Shown: positions 26,741-35,819 of the stretch, piece by piece | Layout of the letters: every line of letters begins with the position of its first letter | How positions within the stretch are numbered: the first letter of the stretch is position 1 | Source of the DNA: Paenibacillus sp. LS1 | GTDB lineage: Bacteria > Bacillota > Bacilli > Paenibacillales > Paenibacillaceae | Reading direction: 5' to 3' | Assembly: GCF_026013365.1 (NCBI RefSeq) | Contig: NZ_JAPDOE010000002.1 | Location: 310,001 to 374,000, forward strand | DNA: 64,000 nt | Translations under genes and position numbers: made by a program | The notes under the pieces: generated by a model | Told to the model about the DNA's origin: nothing | The model's input: only the letters and a program-made list of their open reading frames with translations | The model's database searches: none

Positions 26741-27068
26741 AAAAAAGCTCTCGTCTCTAAATAAGAGACGAGAGCTGACTTAACAGTTCCCGCGGTACCA
26801 CTCTAAGTGAACAGTTACTCCTGTTGTGCATCAACATGCATGCCAGTAGAACCTGCTCCGCTCGATGCGTATAACGGTCGCAAACCGAATTACCCTCAGC
26901 CAGATATCGTACATTCCTCCATCAGAATACATATATCTTTTCGGATAACCATCTCACGGGTGCGGTTCACTCAGGTCATGTCATACCGGCTTCCACCTCT
27001 CCCGGCTCGCTGTCATGTATGGATCTGGCTACTCTCCCGATCATTGATATTCTTCGTTTCAATTCATT
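26741..27068 (-). ncRNA. T-box riboswitch leader of argS
   Basis: On the minus strand a ~325-nt leader carries the conserved T-box AGAGTGGTACCGCGG (near 26790-26804). A terminator stem follows, AGCTCTCGTCTCT (26764-26776) with its complement (26746-26758) and T tract at 26741. Stem I has the AGCGAGCCGG and GGTGGAAGCCGG elements. The likely specifier is CGC at 26962-26964 followed by A, an arginine codon. Uncharged tRNA-Arg should favour the antiterminator. Confidence 0.9.
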
Positions 27069-27074
27069 GCCATC

Positions 27075-27103
27075 ATTATACATACCATGATCAGACTTGG
27101 CAA
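27075..27103 (-). promoter_or_regulatory. Sigma-A promoter of the argS T-box leader
   Basis: Minus strand TTGCCA, 17-bp spacer, TATAAT. Confidence 0.8.
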
Positions 27104-27110
27104 CCTGCAT

Positions 27111-27183
27111 TAAAAATCCCCTACTGAAGGCAACACATAGGCACATCGTCTCAGATGCCTGTGTTCGCTGCTTTCCTTAGGGG
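27111..27183 (-). terminator. Long terminator after the copper-storage-like gene
   Basis: A long imperfect stem opens and closes with CCCCTA/TAGGGG on the minus strand and is followed by ATTTTTA. It separates the cobW-csp unit from argS. Confidence 0.7.
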
Positions 27184-27229
27184 ACCAACATATTATCCGT
27201 TTTAATTATATATTCCAAAGAAATGATAT

Positions 27230-27565
27230 TTACGCTACGACTGCCATCAACCGGCAAGCTTCTGCACATCTGCGGCACGCCTCTGCACATGCTTGGCAAT
27301 GACTATGCTGGTGTTTACCACACTCTGCGGCGCAAGCTTCACAAGCTTTCACACACAATTCGCATATTTCGGCAATGAAATCACTTCCACGCGTCATCGC
27401 TTGTGCAGCAAAACTGCAAATCTCCGCACATTCCCGATTCAATCGAATGCAATCACGCAGCATCGCCAGATCATATTCTTTCAGACTCGATATGTAACAT
27501 ACGTTGCAAGCATTCATGCACTCTAGGCAAGCATCGATACATTGTTGATATTGTTGTTGTGTCAT
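27230..27565 (-). CDS. Cysteine-rich four-helix-bundle protein, probable copper storage (Csp) type
   Basis: A 111-residue protein with about 18 cysteines, many in CxxxC or CxxC spacing along predicted helices (QQCIDACLECMNAC...CQACAEAC). This is the layout of Csp/DUF326 proteins, which line a helical bundle with cysteines to store many Cu(I) ions. It has no signal peptide, so it would be a cytosolic Csp3-like form. It follows a CobW metallochaperone gene by 73 bp. SD GGGAGGTAAC precedes ATG 27565. Confidence 0.88.
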   Translation of the reverse strand: MTQQQYQQCIDACLECMNACNVCYISSLKEYDLAMLRDCIRLNRECAEICSFAAQAMTRGSDFIAEICELCVKACEACAAECGKHQHSHCQACAEACRRCAEACRLMAVVA

Positions 27566-27638
27566 TTAAAGTTACCTCCCAGGCAAAGTTTGCTATGCTT
27601 CTTAATAACCAGTACGGAGGAACATTGAATCATCTAGC

Positions 27639-28757
27639 CTACTTTATCGCTTCCAATTCCAATAATTGGTCACGAATGACAGTTTGGTCAAAATGTTCAC
27701 CTATAAACACAGCAACATTAGGGACATCTCCCTGAGGTGTAATCTTCATGTAGTCCGATTCACGGTAAGCATACTGGAACCAGAAGCGGCTCGCCGTGTC
27801 GCTAAACGATAGAATACCTTTCGCTCGATACACGTCTCGTGGCAAAGCTGATACAAACTGTTCAAATGCTTCGCTATTCACCGAATGACTGAAATAATGC
27901 GTATATACCATGACATGTTCGTGTGAGGCATGAGGAGCGGAATGCTCATGAGCATGTTCATGGACGTGGCTATGAGATGCGTCAGTATCAGTAGCATCAC
28001 CTTGGACTGTATGATGTGTATGTTCATGTCCATGACTGCATCCATGTACGCCACAGGCTTCCGTATGAACATGATGCTCTTGGTTAGCATGCTTACCTGC
28101 TTCAGAAGCTGAATCATGGACGTGCACGTCTGCCCCGCTGCGAAGCAACAGATCCATCTCCACCGCACATTTGACCGTAGGTATTACAGGTGCGAAGCCA
28201 TTCCATTTTGCCAAAAGCTGCTCCAAATCTTGCAGTTCCTGTGCACTCACCCGATCTGTTTTGTTCAAGAGAAGCACAGACGCACAACGAATCTGCTCCT
28301 GCATCAATTTGAAGGTCTGCCCCTTCTGCTCCTGGTACAACCCAGATAGATGCGCTGCATCCACAACGGTAATGAGGCTTTTCAGTTCCAATCGCATGTA
28401 GAGTGAAGTCTCGGTGACCGCATCCAGAATCTCCATTGGATTTGCCGCACCCGTTGCTTCTATGATGATCACATCAGGGGATTCCTCCTGAACAAGTTCA
28501 GCAAGCTGCAATCCCAAGTCACCACGTACGGTACAACAGATACATCCCCCTAACATCTCCGTCATCGGAACGGTGGAATCCACAATCTGACCATCCAGAT
28601 TAACTTCACCTAACTCATTCATCACTACTGCGGGACGCAAACCCTGCTGTTGCCAATGTTCGATCAATTGAACAAGCAGTGTTGTTTTGCCACTTCCCAA
28701 AAAGCCTGACAATATATATACAGGTATGAATTGTTCTTTTAAAATGATTTCGTTCAT
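27639..28757 (-). CDS. CobW/COG0523 GTPase metallochaperone
   Basis: A 372-residue G3E GTPase: Walker A GFLGSGKTT, metal-binding GCICC (CxCC) motif at about 72-76, and NKTD guanine-specificity motif, then a CobW C-terminal domain. Between them lies a very His-rich loop (about 225-280) suited to binding zinc or similar metal. Family members deliver metal to target enzymes under scarcity. No clear Zur box was seen in the 171 bp upstream. It precedes the cysteine-rich protein, giving a small metal-handling operon. SD AGAGAGGTG. Confidence 0.9.
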   Translation of the reverse strand: MNEIILKEQFIPVYILSGFLGSGKTTLLVQLIEHWQQQGLRPAVVMNELGEVNLDGQIVDSTVPMTEMLGGCICCTVRGDLGLQLAELVQEESPDVIIIEATGAANPMEILDAVTETSLYMRLELKSLITVVDAAHLSGLYQEQKGQTFKLMQEQIRCASVLLLNKTDRVSAQELQDLEQLLAKWNGFAPVIPTVKCAVEMDLLLRSGADVHVHDSASEAGKHANQEHHVHTEACGVHGCSHGHEHTHHTVQGDATDTDASHSHVHEHAHEHSAPHASHEHVMVYTHYFSHSVNSEAFEQFVSALPRDVYRAKGILSFSDTASRFWFQYAYRESDYMKITPQGDVPNVAVFIGEHFDQTVIRDQLLELEAIK

Positions 28758-28867
28758 GCTTAAACACCTCTCTGATTGTACTTCTTGTATCCTAGTCTAT
28801 CTATATCTAGCGAGTGTACACCATCCTGTATTCGTTGTGCAATAAGGTTCAACTCTTCCCCAGTACA

Positions 28868-28896
28868 TTGCCTGATTCTTACGGATGGTCTATGCT
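28868..28896 (+). promoter_or_regulatory. Sigma-A promoter of moaB
   Basis: TTGCCT, 17-bp spacer, TATGCT, 33 bp upstream of the moaB start codon. Confidence 0.55.
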
Positions 28897-28928
28897 ATGA
28901 GGACATGTTGATTGAAGGAGGAAGTTTC

Positions 28929-29447
28929 ATGACTAATTCAGTGGAACAACATCGCCAGGAGGCTCCAGACACGGTATCGTGCATGATTGTAACGGTGTCG
29001 GACACGCGCACCAAAGACACCGATACGAGCGGACAGCTCATGCATCAGCTTCTGAATGAAGCGGGTTATCAAATTGTTGAATACATCATCACACCAGATG
29101 AAACGGAGAACATTCGAAGCATCCTGCAGGATGCAGCCGTTCGTGATGATGTCGAAGCCGTGCTGCTTAGCGGAGGAACAGGGATTGCACCCCGAGACAC
29201 AACCTACGAAGCGGTGTCCTCACTGCTCGACAAGGAACTGCCGGGCTTCGGTGAAATCTTCCGTTTTCTGAGTTACACCGAGGATATCGGTTCCGCTGCC
29301 ATCCTGAGCAGAGCCGTCGCCGGAACGATTGGACGCACAGCCGTATTCTCCATGCCAGGCTCCAAAGGAGCTGTCAAATTGGCCATGGAAAAACTCATTT
29401 TGCCTGAGCTACGGCATGTCATGCGTGAAATATATAAACCCGTCTGA
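28929..29447 (+). CDS. moaB: Molybdopterin biosynthesis protein MoaB (MogA/MoaB family)
   Basis: A 172-residue protein with the MogA/MoaB motifs TVSDTRTKDTDTSG, LSGGTGIAPRDTT and PGSKGAVKLAMEK, which bind and adenylylate molybdopterin. Length is typical of MoaB. AAGGAGG ahead of ATG 28929 sets the start; the longer in-frame reading has no SD. No other molybdenum cofactor gene lies within the window. The stop codon is inside the terminator stem. Confidence 0.93.
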   Translation: MTNSVEQHRQEAPDTVSCMIVTVSDTRTKDTDTSGQLMHQLLNEAGYQIVEYIITPDETENIRSILQDAAVRDDVEAVLLSGGTGIAPRDTTYEAVSSLLDKELPGFGEIFRFLSYTEDIGSAAILSRAVAGTIGRTAVFSMPGSKGAVKLAMEKLILPELRHVMREIYKPV

Positions 29448-29466
29448 AAAATCAGACGGGTTTTTC
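29436..29466 (+). terminator. Terminator overlapping the moaB stop
   Basis: AAACCCGTCTGA pairs with TCAGACGGGTTT followed by T; the TGA is part of the 5' arm. Confidence 0.9.
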
Positions 29467-29520
29467 GAATTTATTTTCAGCTGTACTGTACGAATTGAAA
29501 GGTTGATACTCCCTCTCCTC

Positions 29521-30075
29521 TTACCTAAGTTGCTCCAGCACATGTTGGAACACCTGCATAACGTCCTGCTCATACTCGTCCTTTTCCCCACCAGAAGCCG
29601 TATACACCAGTGAGACGTAGCCTTTACTGCGAATCGTTGTCCGGCCAAGCACATTCTCTAAAACAGCCTCATCACCATTCTCACTATACATTTGTTTCAT
29701 GCCGGCAACCCGAGCTGCCTTATCACTGAAAATATGGATTTTCACGATGTGTCTGCCACTTCCATTCAACAAATACATATAAGAGATCCCACCATGATCG
29801 TCATCGGCAGACATGTTATTCATCAGCTGGATGCCCTTTGCTTCAAAACTCTTACTGATCTCATTCACCAATGCACCGTTTAATCCATGTCCTTGACTCT
29901 GTGCCCGCACATTTCCTTCATTCGTCGCTTCGCGCGTATAGACCTTTCGCTCCTGTTCAATGGATGATGCTGAACAAGCCACCAGGGACCAGATACTCGT
30001 GATCAACATTGCACTTACTAGTACCGACTTGATTGTTCTTCCAACCAGACTTCGCAGCTGTCTACCAAACCACAT
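29521..30075 (-). CDS. Putative lipoprotein of unknown function
   Basis: A 184-residue protein whose N-terminus has basic residues, a hydrophobic stretch and a lipobox ending SLVAC, so it is probably lipidated at the cysteine and anchored outside the membrane. The mature part is a small alpha/beta domain with no recognised family. GGAAGGAT precedes ATG 30075. No operon partner is evident. Confidence 0.75.
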   Translation of the reverse strand: MWFGRQLRSLVGRTIKSVLVSAMLITSIWSLVACSASSIEQERKVYTREATNEGNVRAQSQGHGLNGALVNEISKSFEAKGIQLMNNMSADDDHGGISYMYLLNGSGRHIVKIHIFSDKAARVAGMKQMYSENGDEAVLENVLGRTTIRSKGYVSLVYTASGGEKDEYEQDVMQVFQHVLEQLR

Positions 30076-30149
30076 GCCAATCCTTCCTTTCCAGCCACAG
30101 GTACTGTGACCCTATCAGGTAGAATTAGCATGTCTAGGGACCAAGAATC

Positions 30150-31169
30150 TTATTCGGCTGGCAGATCTGATATCGTATGGACCACGGTACGACCTACTGC
30201 ACCACCTTGGAGTATCGTCTCCAGCGTATGAGGCAATTGGTCTAAGGAAATTCCACGGATTCCCAGTTCCAGCGCGCGCTCCGGTTTCCATTCTCCGCCA
30301 AGCAGTTTCCACAATCGTTCCCGACGTTCCATTGGACAATATACAGAATCTATACCAATAAGCTGGATACCACGCAAAATAAATGGAAGTACCGTCGATT
30401 CAAAAGCTGTGCCTCCAGTTAAACCAGATACCGCAACTGCACCTCCGTATTGGATCTGTTTCAATCGCTCCGCGAGAGCCGGGCCTCCTGTTGGATCAAC
30501 TACTCCCGCCCATAGCTGTTTCCCCATGGCTCCTTTAGCTGGAGCATCGGCTTCTTCACGAGTGATAACCTCTGATGCCCCCAAGTTTCGAAGCAATGGC
30601 TCTTCCTGCTCCTTCTTGCCTGTGCTGGCTGTTACTTCGAAGCCAAGCTTCGCCAGAATGGCAACCGCCATACTGCCAACGCCACCTGTTGCACCCGTAA
30701 CCAGAATCTTGCCCATCTCCGGTGTCACTCCAGCCTGTAACAGCGCATCTACCGAAAGTGCAGCGGTAAATCCTGCGGTTCCAATCGCCATGGCTTCTTT
30801 CTCACTAAGACCCGGTGGCAGAGGCACCAGCCATTCGCTGCGTAGCCGAGCATACTCGCTGTACCCTCCGTAATGGGATACGCCAGGTTCAAACCCTGTA
30901 CTAATCACCCGATCTCCTGGTGCAAAACGTCCACTGACCGACTCCTCTACCGTTCCGGCCAGATCAATTCCCGGTACCATCGGGTATTCACGAACGACAC
31001 CGCCTTTCTCAAGGGTAGCGAGTCCGTCTTTATAATTGACACTGGAATACTGCACCTGTATCGTTACATCTCCATTTGGCAGATCTTCCTTCTTCAGTTG
31101 CTCTATAGCAGCTTTCACTCCGCCCTGTTCTTCTTTACGGACAACATATGCGTTAAAATGGTTTTTCAT
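30150..31169 (-). CDS. Acrylyl-CoA reductase-like MDR-family oxidoreductase (YhdH/YhfP)
   Basis: A 339-residue zinc-free medium-chain dehydrogenase/reductase. Features: N-terminal SSVNYKDGLA, PGIDLAGTV, then the NADPH-binding GATGGVGSMAVAILAKLG and C-terminal IQLIGIDSVYCPMERRERLW. These match the YhdH/AcuI and B. subtilis YhfP group, which reduce enone or acrylyl-CoA double bonds. The physiological substrate is not clear. AAGGAG precedes ATG 31169. It seems to be alone. Confidence 0.9.
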   Translation of the reverse strand: MKNHFNAYVVRKEEQGGVKAAIEQLKKEDLPNGDVTIQVQYSSVNYKDGLATLEKGGVVREYPMVPGIDLAGTVEESVSGRFAPGDRVISTGFEPGVSHYGGYSEYARLRSEWLVPLPPGLSEKEAMAIGTAGFTAALSVDALLQAGVTPEMGKILVTGATGGVGSMAVAILAKLGFEVTASTGKKEQEEPLLRNLGASEVITREEADAPAKGAMGKQLWAGVVDPTGGPALAERLKQIQYGGAVAVSGLTGGTAFESTVLPFILRGIQLIGIDSVYCPMERRERLWKLLGGEWKPERALELGIRGISLDQLPHTLETILQGGAVGRTVVHTISDLPAE

Positions 31170-31287
31170 CGATAGCCACTCCTTCTTCGACTTGTATATA
31201 TTTTTCCATTAAGCACGTGAATTGTTCGCATTCAGGCTTAACGGCTACCTTTTACCTTTGGATTCTTCCTGATGTTAATGATCAGGC

Positions 31288-31935
31288 TCAGTCTCTCCTG
31301 AGCGTCAACAGATAGATTAGTGGACCCACAATAGGGATGATCCCCGCCGCTGCCCAAGCGGGTGAACGTCGACTCGCTTTAGCATCCCTGTATATCGCAA
31401 TCATGGAAAGTAAGGTCAGCAGTACAAAATCAATCGTCATGATATGTACAAAGGCAGATTGATTGAACGCATCCATAAATACATCCGGATGACCTTGCGT
31501 CACGGCATAGAAGGCCGTCCCAAGCGTCAACAGCAGAAGGACTACATGCGTCAGCTTGTGGGCTGCTACCCGTCCAATTCCCGACTCCCGCTGACGACCA
31601 AAATGTAAGCTTGTGTAACCCGAAGCTCTATGTGCAGATGATGCCCACGCATAATAAGGAAGCAAGGCAAATGCACCGAGTCCAAAAGAAAGCAAGACAA
31701 ACGGCCAAACGGGTACACGGCCACTTCGTTCTTTTACAGATGTTCTTAACAGCATACAGGCATACACTGCCGGGAAAATACCTAACCACGAAAATACAGT
31801 AAGCAACCAAGGCTCCTTGCTTTGCAGTGTGATCAGTTCTTTGAATATTGGATCACTTCCAGGTGACTGCCCTGGTGCCAACAACACTGCATAGGCAATA
31901 AAAGCCATCCAGACCAGTCCTAATGTCCATCTCAT
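31288..31935 (-). CDS. Predicted membrane protein, unknown
   Basis: A 215-residue integral membrane protein with about six hydrophobic segments and a short basic C-terminus (LTLRRD). GAGGAGGTG seven bases ahead selects ATG 31935 rather than an upstream in-frame ATG. No catalytic motif or family is recognised. It lies between the oxidoreductase and pncB with no coupling to either. Confidence 0.78.
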   Translation of the reverse strand: MRWTLGLVWMAFIAYAVLLAPGQSPGSDPIFKELITLQSKEPWLLTVFSWLGIFPAVYACMLLRTSVKERSGRVPVWPFVLLSFGLGAFALLPYYAWASSAHRASGYTSLHFGRQRESGIGRVAAHKLTHVVLLLLTLGTAFYAVTQGHPDVFMDAFNQSAFVHIMTIDFVLLTLLSMIAIYRDAKASRRSPAWAAAGIIPIVGPLIYLLTLRRD

Positions 31936-32195
31936 GTCTGCACCTCCTCTTACTTTCATCCCCGGCAACTATGGGATTGAAACAATGTTGGACACTCCGA
32001 CCATTGCATAAGGATAATCCTGAGAATCAAACCCGTCTCAGGATCACGCAGTATTTGACGCTTCCTGCGCTTTCCCGAGAAATAATTACTGCATTTCCCT
32101 TAAAGCTGAGCAAGCCAAATTCCAGTATAGCCTGCTAACTAGGCTGTCTGTCCATGAGATTTCTTACATCCCTTTTTATCTCATCGAATCATATT
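31936..32195. other. Gap without a supported gene
   Basis: About 260 bp between the predicted membrane protein and the pncB terminator. An 8-bp stem (ATCCTGAG/CTCAGGAT near 32006-32035) is the only structure seen; it has no T run. Confidence 0.3.
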
Positions 32196-32234
32196 AAAAA
32201 GGCATAAGCCAGTATACCTCACTGGTTATGCCTC
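32196..32234 (-). terminator. Terminator of pncB
   Basis: AGGCATAACCAGT pairs with ACTGGCTTATGCCT (one mismatch) and is followed by TTTTTAAT on the minus strand. Confidence 0.85.
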
Positions 32235-32255
32235 TCTGCATATCTTATGTGTGAA

Positions 32256-33710
32256 TTATTCCTCTGTGGATTTCACATGTTCCGCAATGAGCTTCTGCTT
32301 CATATTCCATGCCGCAGGGCTGATGTTCACACGATAGATCTCCGGGTTGAGCTTCCGTTGGTATTCAGGCCAGAAGAGGTTCATCTGTTCCTTATGGTAC
32401 GCCCGAATCTCATCCAAATTAGGCAGCTCATACACTTTGCGTCCGTTCACAAAGATCGGCTCCAGCATATTTACCGCTTCGTAGCGGGTAACGGTCTTTT
32501 TTAGATAAGGGTGTAGCGGGTTGAACAACTTGAGCGGTCCGCCCTGTAGCGGCTGTTCTTCCTCTGGATAGCAGATATAATCTGCAATCGCCTTGCCATG
32601 CTTCGGATCAATGATCCGGAACACTTCCTTTTTACCTGGCGTGGACACTTTTTCAGGATTGGCAGATATTTTAATCGTAGGCAGCATGGCACCGTCCACT
32701 TCACGCTCCACCAATTTGTATACTCCACCCAAAGATGGTTGGTCAGAAGCAGTAATCAACTGTGTGCCGACACCCCATGTATCAATCCGCGCTCCTTGAG
32801 CCTTCAGGTTGAAAATCGTATTCTCATCCAAATCATTGGATGCTACAATTTTCACATAATCCAAGCCAGCCTCATCCAGCATCTGACGTGCCTGGATCGA
32901 CAAGTACGCAAGGTCACCACTGTCCAGACGAATCGCATTCATCTTTTTGCCTTGGCTCTCCAACTTCTTGGCTGTCTTGATGGCGTGAGGTACACCACTG
33001 TTCAACGTGTCAAAGGTATCGACCAGCAGTGTAACCTGATCAGGCAACACTTTGGCATACACATCAAACGCTTCCTGCTCGCTCATAAAGCTCTGTACCC
33101 AGGAATGGGCATGTGTACCTGCTGTTGGTATCCCGAAGCGCTCTCCGGCCAGCATATTGGACGTTGCATGGAATCCTGCCACATATGACGCACGTGCGCC
33201 CCAGATGGCAGCATCCGCTTCCTGTGCACGCCGTGTACCGAATTCGAGTAAGGTATCCTGCTGTGCTACCTGTTTGATCCGCGAAGCCTTGGTTGCAATC
33301 AACGTCTGATAATTCATGAAGTTAAGTATCGCCGTCTCCACCAATTGTGTCTCCATAATGGAGCCTTCTACCCGAATGAGCGGTTCGTCAGGGAAAACAA
33401 TTGCACCTTCCTTCATCGAATGAATTGTCCCCTGAAATGAAAACTGGAGCAACTCTTCCAGAAAGACCGGATCGTAATTTTCCTCTTGTTTGGATAAAAA
33501 TTTGATGTCGTCCATCGTAAACCGAAGCTGACTGATATAGTTCACAATTCGTTCCAATCCGGCAAATACCGCATATCCGTTGCCAAACGGAAGCTTACGG
33601 AAATAGGCTTCAAATACCGCCTTCCGCTTATGTGTACCATTCACCCAATGGGCGTACATCATATTGATCTGATATTTATCCGTATGTAAAGCCAGGCTAG
33701 TCGTCTGCAT
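32256..33710 (-). CDS. pncB: Nicotinate phosphoribosyltransferase
   Basis: A 484-residue enzyme that joins nicotinate to PRPP in the Preiss-Handler NAD salvage pathway. Visible segments: TDKYQINMMYAHW at the N-terminus, LLVDTFDTLNSGVPHAI and RLDSGDLAYL (phosphate-binding region), and a long C-terminal domain. The best SD (GAGGATG, 9-bp spacing) points to ATG 33710, shorter than the longest frame. It lies downstream of pncA and an NrtR-like gene, forming an NAD salvage cluster. Confidence 0.93.
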   Translation of the reverse strand: MQTTSLALHTDKYQINMMYAHWVNGTHKRKAVFEAYFRKLPFGNGYAVFAGLERIVNYISQLRFTMDDIKFLSKQEENYDPVFLEELLQFSFQGTIHSMKEGAIVFPDEPLIRVEGSIMETQLVETAILNFMNYQTLIATKASRIKQVAQQDTLLEFGTRRAQEADAAIWGARASYVAGFHATSNMLAGERFGIPTAGTHAHSWVQSFMSEQEAFDVYAKVLPDQVTLLVDTFDTLNSGVPHAIKTAKKLESQGKKMNAIRLDSGDLAYLSIQARQMLDEAGLDYVKIVASNDLDENTIFNLKAQGARIDTWGVGTQLITASDQPSLGGVYKLVEREVDGAMLPTIKISANPEKVSTPGKKEVFRIIDPKHGKAIADYICYPEEEQPLQGGPLKLFNPLHPYLKKTVTRYEAVNMLEPIFVNGRKVYELPNLDEIRAYHKEQMNLFWPEYQRKLNPEIYRVNISPAAWNMKQKLIAEHVKSTEE

Positions 33711-33908
33711 TTGTCTCATCCTCTCTGACTTCCGCTCGTGCTCCCAGATTTCATCTGTGAACACCGGTTAACATATGGAGACTCATTCTTCATGATTCTG
33801 TTCATCCGTATTAAACAAACAAGTCTCCCGTAAAAAAACTCTATACACCATTCACCACATTCATCTGATTCCTAACATTAGGTCAACCAGACATGATTAT
33901 GGATTAAA

Positions 33909-34466
33909 TCACGCCAGGACCGTCTCGCTCGCCTTAACCACCGAAGCACCAAGGCTGGAACGAAAATGTCCAAGTGCCCACTCATGCCCTGCCGGATTGA
34001 AGCTGGCAACGGCATCTTCATATATCGTAATGTGAAAACCTTTATTGTAAGCATCGACTGCAGTATGCAATACACAAATATCCGTGCATACCCCAATGAG
34101 TGCAATATCTGTAATGCCACGTGCACGCAGTCTGAGTTCCAGATCTGTCCCACAGAATGCGCTGTATCTCGTCTTATCCATCCACCGAATATCCGTTTTC
34201 CGTTCCTCCATCACTTGAGCAAGACGACCATATAACTGTCTTCCCTCTGAATTTCGGATGTTATGAGGTGGGAAAAGTGCAGTCTCCGGGTGATACGGGT
34301 CATTTTCTTCATGCAGATCCACAGCCATAATCACTTCATGTTTGTTATTACAGTAAGCTTCCGTTACAGCCGCGATAGTCTCTTCGATCTCAACTGCTGG
34401 CTGACCTACAGGCAAAGAACCTGTCACAAAATCCTGCGTAAAATCAATGACAATCAGTGCTTTCAT
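33909..34466 (-). CDS. pncA: Nicotinamidase-like cysteine hydrolase PncA
   Basis: A 185-residue isochorismatase-fold enzyme. Catalytic triad residues are visible: D8 in VIDFTQDF, K in MDKTRYS, and Cys in GVCTDICV. Metal-binding DLHEEND follows the usual place. It likely converts nicotinamide to nicotinate for PncB, which lies 198 bp downstream. AAGGGAG precedes ATG 34466, 14 codons inside the longest frame. Function is strengthened by the NrtR and pncB neighbours. Confidence 0.9.
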   Translation of the reverse strand: MKALIVIDFTQDFVTGSLPVGQPAVEIEETIAAVTEAYCNNKHEVIMAVDLHEENDPYHPETALFPPHNIRNSEGRQLYGRLAQVMEERKTDIRWMDKTRYSAFCGTDLELRLRARGITDIALIGVCTDICVLHTAVDAYNKGFHITIYEDAVASFNPAGHEWALGHFRSSLGASVVKASETVLA

Positions 34467-34532
34467 CGTCAACACTCCCTTGGACAGAATAGGTTGATCC
34501 TGATTCAATCAGATTGACAAACCAACACATTA

Positions 34533-35336
34533 TTACGTGTAGATGGACAGGCGTGGGACGAGTTCTGTAAAACGATATAGCTGCGCCGGACGCTGCGAGT
34601 ACTGGTTCGAACTCAACAAGTTTCCCTCTTCATCCCTTACTTCCTCCACAATACCTTTGCGACTGCGGGTAGACGTAATCTTGCGAATGAAGTTTGGTTC
34701 TTCAAAATCCGGTACAACACTTTGAATAACCTGATATAATTCACTTAATGTAAAATCACGTGGCAGGAACTGACGAGCAATCGTCGTTTCCAGCATCTGC
34801 TGTTGAATACGTCGATAAGCATCTTCGATAATTGTTCTGTGATCGAAGGCCAGCTCTAGTTCTTGCAGGGCCTCCTGAATGGTGAACAATCCAACATCCT
34901 CAGCATCATCTGCCGCTTGGCGTTGATCCAGCATCCATTCTTCTACAAGCGCGAAAAATGCATGAGAGATAATCCAGCCCCTCGGGTCACGACCCGGCTG
35001 ACTGTATACATTCAAGTACTCCAGATGCCCACCGTCCACACCTGTCTCTTCCATCAGTTCACGCTTTGCTGCACCATAGATGGACTCGTTCTCCTGACAG
35101 AATCCACCCGGTAACGCCCATCTACCGGCAAAAGGCCAGCCTTTGCGCTTGATCAGCATCACTTTCAGTTCCCGAATAGGAAGTGTCTTCGTCACCGTCT
35201 TGCGCTCCCGCTTGGTCAAGGTGAACATAACGATATCCGCAGGAACACCATCGGGGGTACGATATTTCTTGGAACTATAGGCACGTGCTGCCTGTTCGTC
35301 GCTCTCTGCATTGAAGTGTTCATAGTTTTCGCTCAT
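34533..35336 (-). CDS. NrtR-like Nudix/winged-helix regulator of NAD metabolism
   Basis: A ~267-residue fusion: an N-terminal Nudix domain (about 40-170) with a complete box (GGFCQENE...AKRELMEETGV), then a winged helix domain (about 185-267). NrtR proteins repress NAD salvage genes and bind ADP-ribose through the Nudix domain. The box here is intact, so hydrolase activity may remain. pncA and pncB follow in the same direction. ATG 35336 is preferred; an in-frame GTG lies 9 bp upstream. A palindrome over its own -10 suggests autoregulation. Confidence 0.87.
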   Translation of the reverse strand: MSENYEHFNAESDEQAARAYSSKKYRTPDGVPADIVMFTLTKRERKTVTKTLPIRELKVMLIKRKGWPFAGRWALPGGFCQENESIYGAAKRELMEETGVDGGHLEYLNVYSQPGRDPRGWIISHAFFALVEEWMLDQRQAADDAEDVGLFTIQEALQELELAFDHRTIIEDAYRRIQQQMLETTIARQFLPRDFTLSELYQVIQSVVPDFEEPNFIRKITSTRSRKGIVEEVRDEEGNLLSSNQYSQRPAQLYRFTELVPRLSIYT

Positions 35337-35370
35337 GGGCACCACCGACTATTTTCATTTTGATAATTTC

Positions 35371-35398
35371 ATTATGACATAATAATATCTTTTGTCAA
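35371..35398 (-). promoter_or_regulatory. Promoter and palindromic operator of the NrtR-like gene
   Basis: Minus strand TTGACA (35393-35398), 16-bp spacer, CATAAT (35371-35376). The perfect palindrome ATTATGACATAAT (35371-35383) covers the -10 and spacer, where a repressor would block polymerase. Confidence 0.6.
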
Positions 35399-35414
35399 CT
35401 GCGGGATTCCAGCG

Positions 35415-35819
35415 TTATGTTCTTGGACGTGCTATACGGAATGTCGCCGTAGCCATGCATCCCAACGTGCCCGACGCATCACGTACTTCCGATTGAGTTG
35501 TAACACTGCGTCCAGCCTGATGTAGTACCGTAGCTGTCACCGTTAATTCCCCTTGTTTCATGGGTGCGAGAAAATGAACGTTCAGATTCGTTGTCACACA
35601 GCCATCTACTTCCATTGCTGCTGTTGCGACCATACCCATCGCCTGGTCCATCAGTGAAGTCAATACCCCCCCATGAATAATCCCCATGGAGTTCGTATGA
35701 TGTTCGCCTGCTGTCAGCGCGATCTGTACTTCTTTGCCGTCTCCTTTAATATAACGACAGCCGAGAAATCCCCAGAAACGTCCGTCTCCGTCTTCCACCA
35801 TTTTGTCCAAAATACTCAT
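35415..35819 (-). CDS. PaaI-family hotdog thioesterase
   Basis: A 134-residue acyl-CoA thioesterase of the PaaI type. The HGGVLTSLMDQAMG motif forms the hotdog helix and active-site region, followed by strands TTNLNVHFLAP and the usual C-terminal strand. It has no neighbouring aromatic or fatty-acid degradation genes that define a substrate. AAGGAG precedes ATG 35819. The adjacent NrtR cluster lies downstream on the same strand but starts from its own promoter. Confidence 0.9.
   Translation of the reverse strand: MSILDKMVEDGDGRFWGFLGCRYIKGDGKEVQIALTAGEHHTNSMGIIHGGVLTSLMDQAMGMVATAAMEVDGCVTTNLNVHFLAPMKQGELTVTATVLHQAGRSVTTQSEVRDASGTLGCMATATFRIARPRT

Noticed and set aside
28758..28800. Zur box upstream of the CobW gene
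   Set aside because: No inverted repeat with a Zur-type core found.
33870..33890. CCTAA-CA-TTAGG near-palindrome between pncA and pncB
   Set aside because: Differs from the palindrome at the NrtR-like promoter and is short, so no shared operator is claimed.
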